Below, piece after piece: positions 63,640 through 64,000 of a stretch of 64,000 nt of DNA. The position numbers were made by a program, and so were the translations under genes. Position 1 is the first letter of the stretch; every line of letters begins with the position of its first letter. A model generated the notes under the pieces. That model ran no database searches. It was not told the origin of the DNA and saw only the letters and a program-made list of their open reading frames with translations. The DNA is taken from contig CAZVGO010000004.1 of assembly GCA_964626755.1 (NCBI GenBank), positions 191,854-255,853 on the forward strand, given 5' to 3'. This DNA is from JACDAV01 sp964626755. GTDB taxonomy: Bacteria > Chloroflexota > Limnocylindria > Limnocylindrales > CSP1-4.

Positions 63640-64000
63640 TCAGCCCTGCGCCTCGGCCACGTCGCGGGGATCGCTGAGCTCTAGCTCCTTCGTGAGATAC
63701 GTCACCACCGCCCAGGAGCCGCGGTCCTGGTTGCAGAGGACGACGATCGTTGTGCCAGCAACAACGTGGTGCGAGACCATCGTCGACACGCCCGGATCGG
63801 CCCCGCCGTGCCCGAGGATCGTCACGGCGTCGTTCTCGACGACCAGCTCGAGCCCGTAACCGTACTGTTCGAGATCTTTCGAATCCGGTCCCTGCGGCGA
63901 GGTCATCGCGGCCAGCAGGGGAGGGGAGAGGAGCTTCCCGCCGAGGAGGGCATCGACCAGGCGCGCGAGGTCGGTCGCCGTCGTGATCATCCCGCCGTCG
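63640..64000 (-). CDS. Beta-lactamase-like serine hydrolase, C-terminal part (5' end outside window)
   Basis: The frame is open from the window edge to TGA at 63640. The visible 119 residues begin at the window edge with the stretch GGMITTATDLARLVDALLGG and contain the HxG motif GHGGADPGVSTMVSHHVV, corresponding to the KTG/HTG position of class C beta-lactamases and DD-peptidases. The catalytic SxxK and YxN motifs lie outside the window. Such proteins hydrolyse beta-lactams, esters or D-amino peptides; the function cannot be resolved. Confidence 0.85.
   Translation of the reverse strand, partial: DGGMITTATDLARLVDALLGGKLLSPPLLAAMTSPQGPDSKDLEQYGYGLELVVENDAVTILGHGGADPGVSTMVSHHVVAGTTIVVLCNQDRGSWAVVTYLTKELELSDPRDVAEAQG

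Overview
This is a roughly 70% GC chromosomal window with mixed strands and very short intergenic gaps. No rRNA, tRNA, CRISPR array, integrase or transposase was seen. Gene content suggests an uncultured member of the Chloroflexota (Limnocylindria-like), with Actinomycetota as the main alternative. The evidence is RNase J, two F420-type nitroreductases, an Eis-like and an AAC(2')-like acetyltransferase, many leaderless-looking starts and many lipoproteins with Pro/Ser/Thr-rich linkers. The taxonomic call is inference.

Layout. 1-8.7 kb is a housekeeping block: RNase J, FtsK, RodZ-like, CinA/PncC, MurC-like ligase, YajQ, a tiny membrane peptide and a ThDP enzyme. 8.7-15.7 kb holds an inverted-repeat element, TfoX-like, PPK2, a triple rhodanese, MsrB, Eis-like GNAT and a DEAD-box helicase. 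15.7-29 kb and 40.7-43.3 kb are the most unusual part: eight secreted lipoprotein beta-propellers of three fold families (a GWPV/PQQ-like type, kelch and RCC1), plus two paralogous small membrane proteins, in four transcription units. Each unit is preceded by the same 16-bp palindrome, GTTGC-N6-GCAAC, with one mismatch in one copy. One protein fuses seven RCC1 repeats to a GWPV domain.

29-40.7 kb is a run of small stress and detoxification genes: AAC(2'), ArsR/SRPBCC, VOC proteins, an F420 reductase, a BBE-type flavoprotein, an ECF sigma factor with a membrane partner, a PQQ sugar dehydrogenase and a zinc-less MDR. 43.4-56.5 kb carries YciI, MFS, DinB, SDR, a TPR-cyclase, GNAT, toroid, DLH, sulfatase, a second ECF sigma/propeller pair and a DRG-like GTPase. 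56.6-60 kb is an accessory island: three unknown genes including a DUF2589 protein, divergent from a peptidoglycan-binding M15-like peptidase. It sits next to the first 47 codons of a Tet(M)-like gene. The window ends with a NarL-type two-component system, a repeat-rich secreted protein, a membrane protein and the C-terminal part of a beta-lactamase-like hydrolase.

Gene decay is frequent: a VOC gene with an in-frame TAG, remnants of a methyltransferase, a PhnB-like protein, a nucleotidyltransferase, DinB and a Tet(M)-type gene. Many genes have a TANNNT box 6-7 bases before the start codon, which implies leaderless mRNAs. The main candidate for an undescribed system is the palindrome-linked propeller lipoprotein set; the second is the DUF2589/peptidase island.
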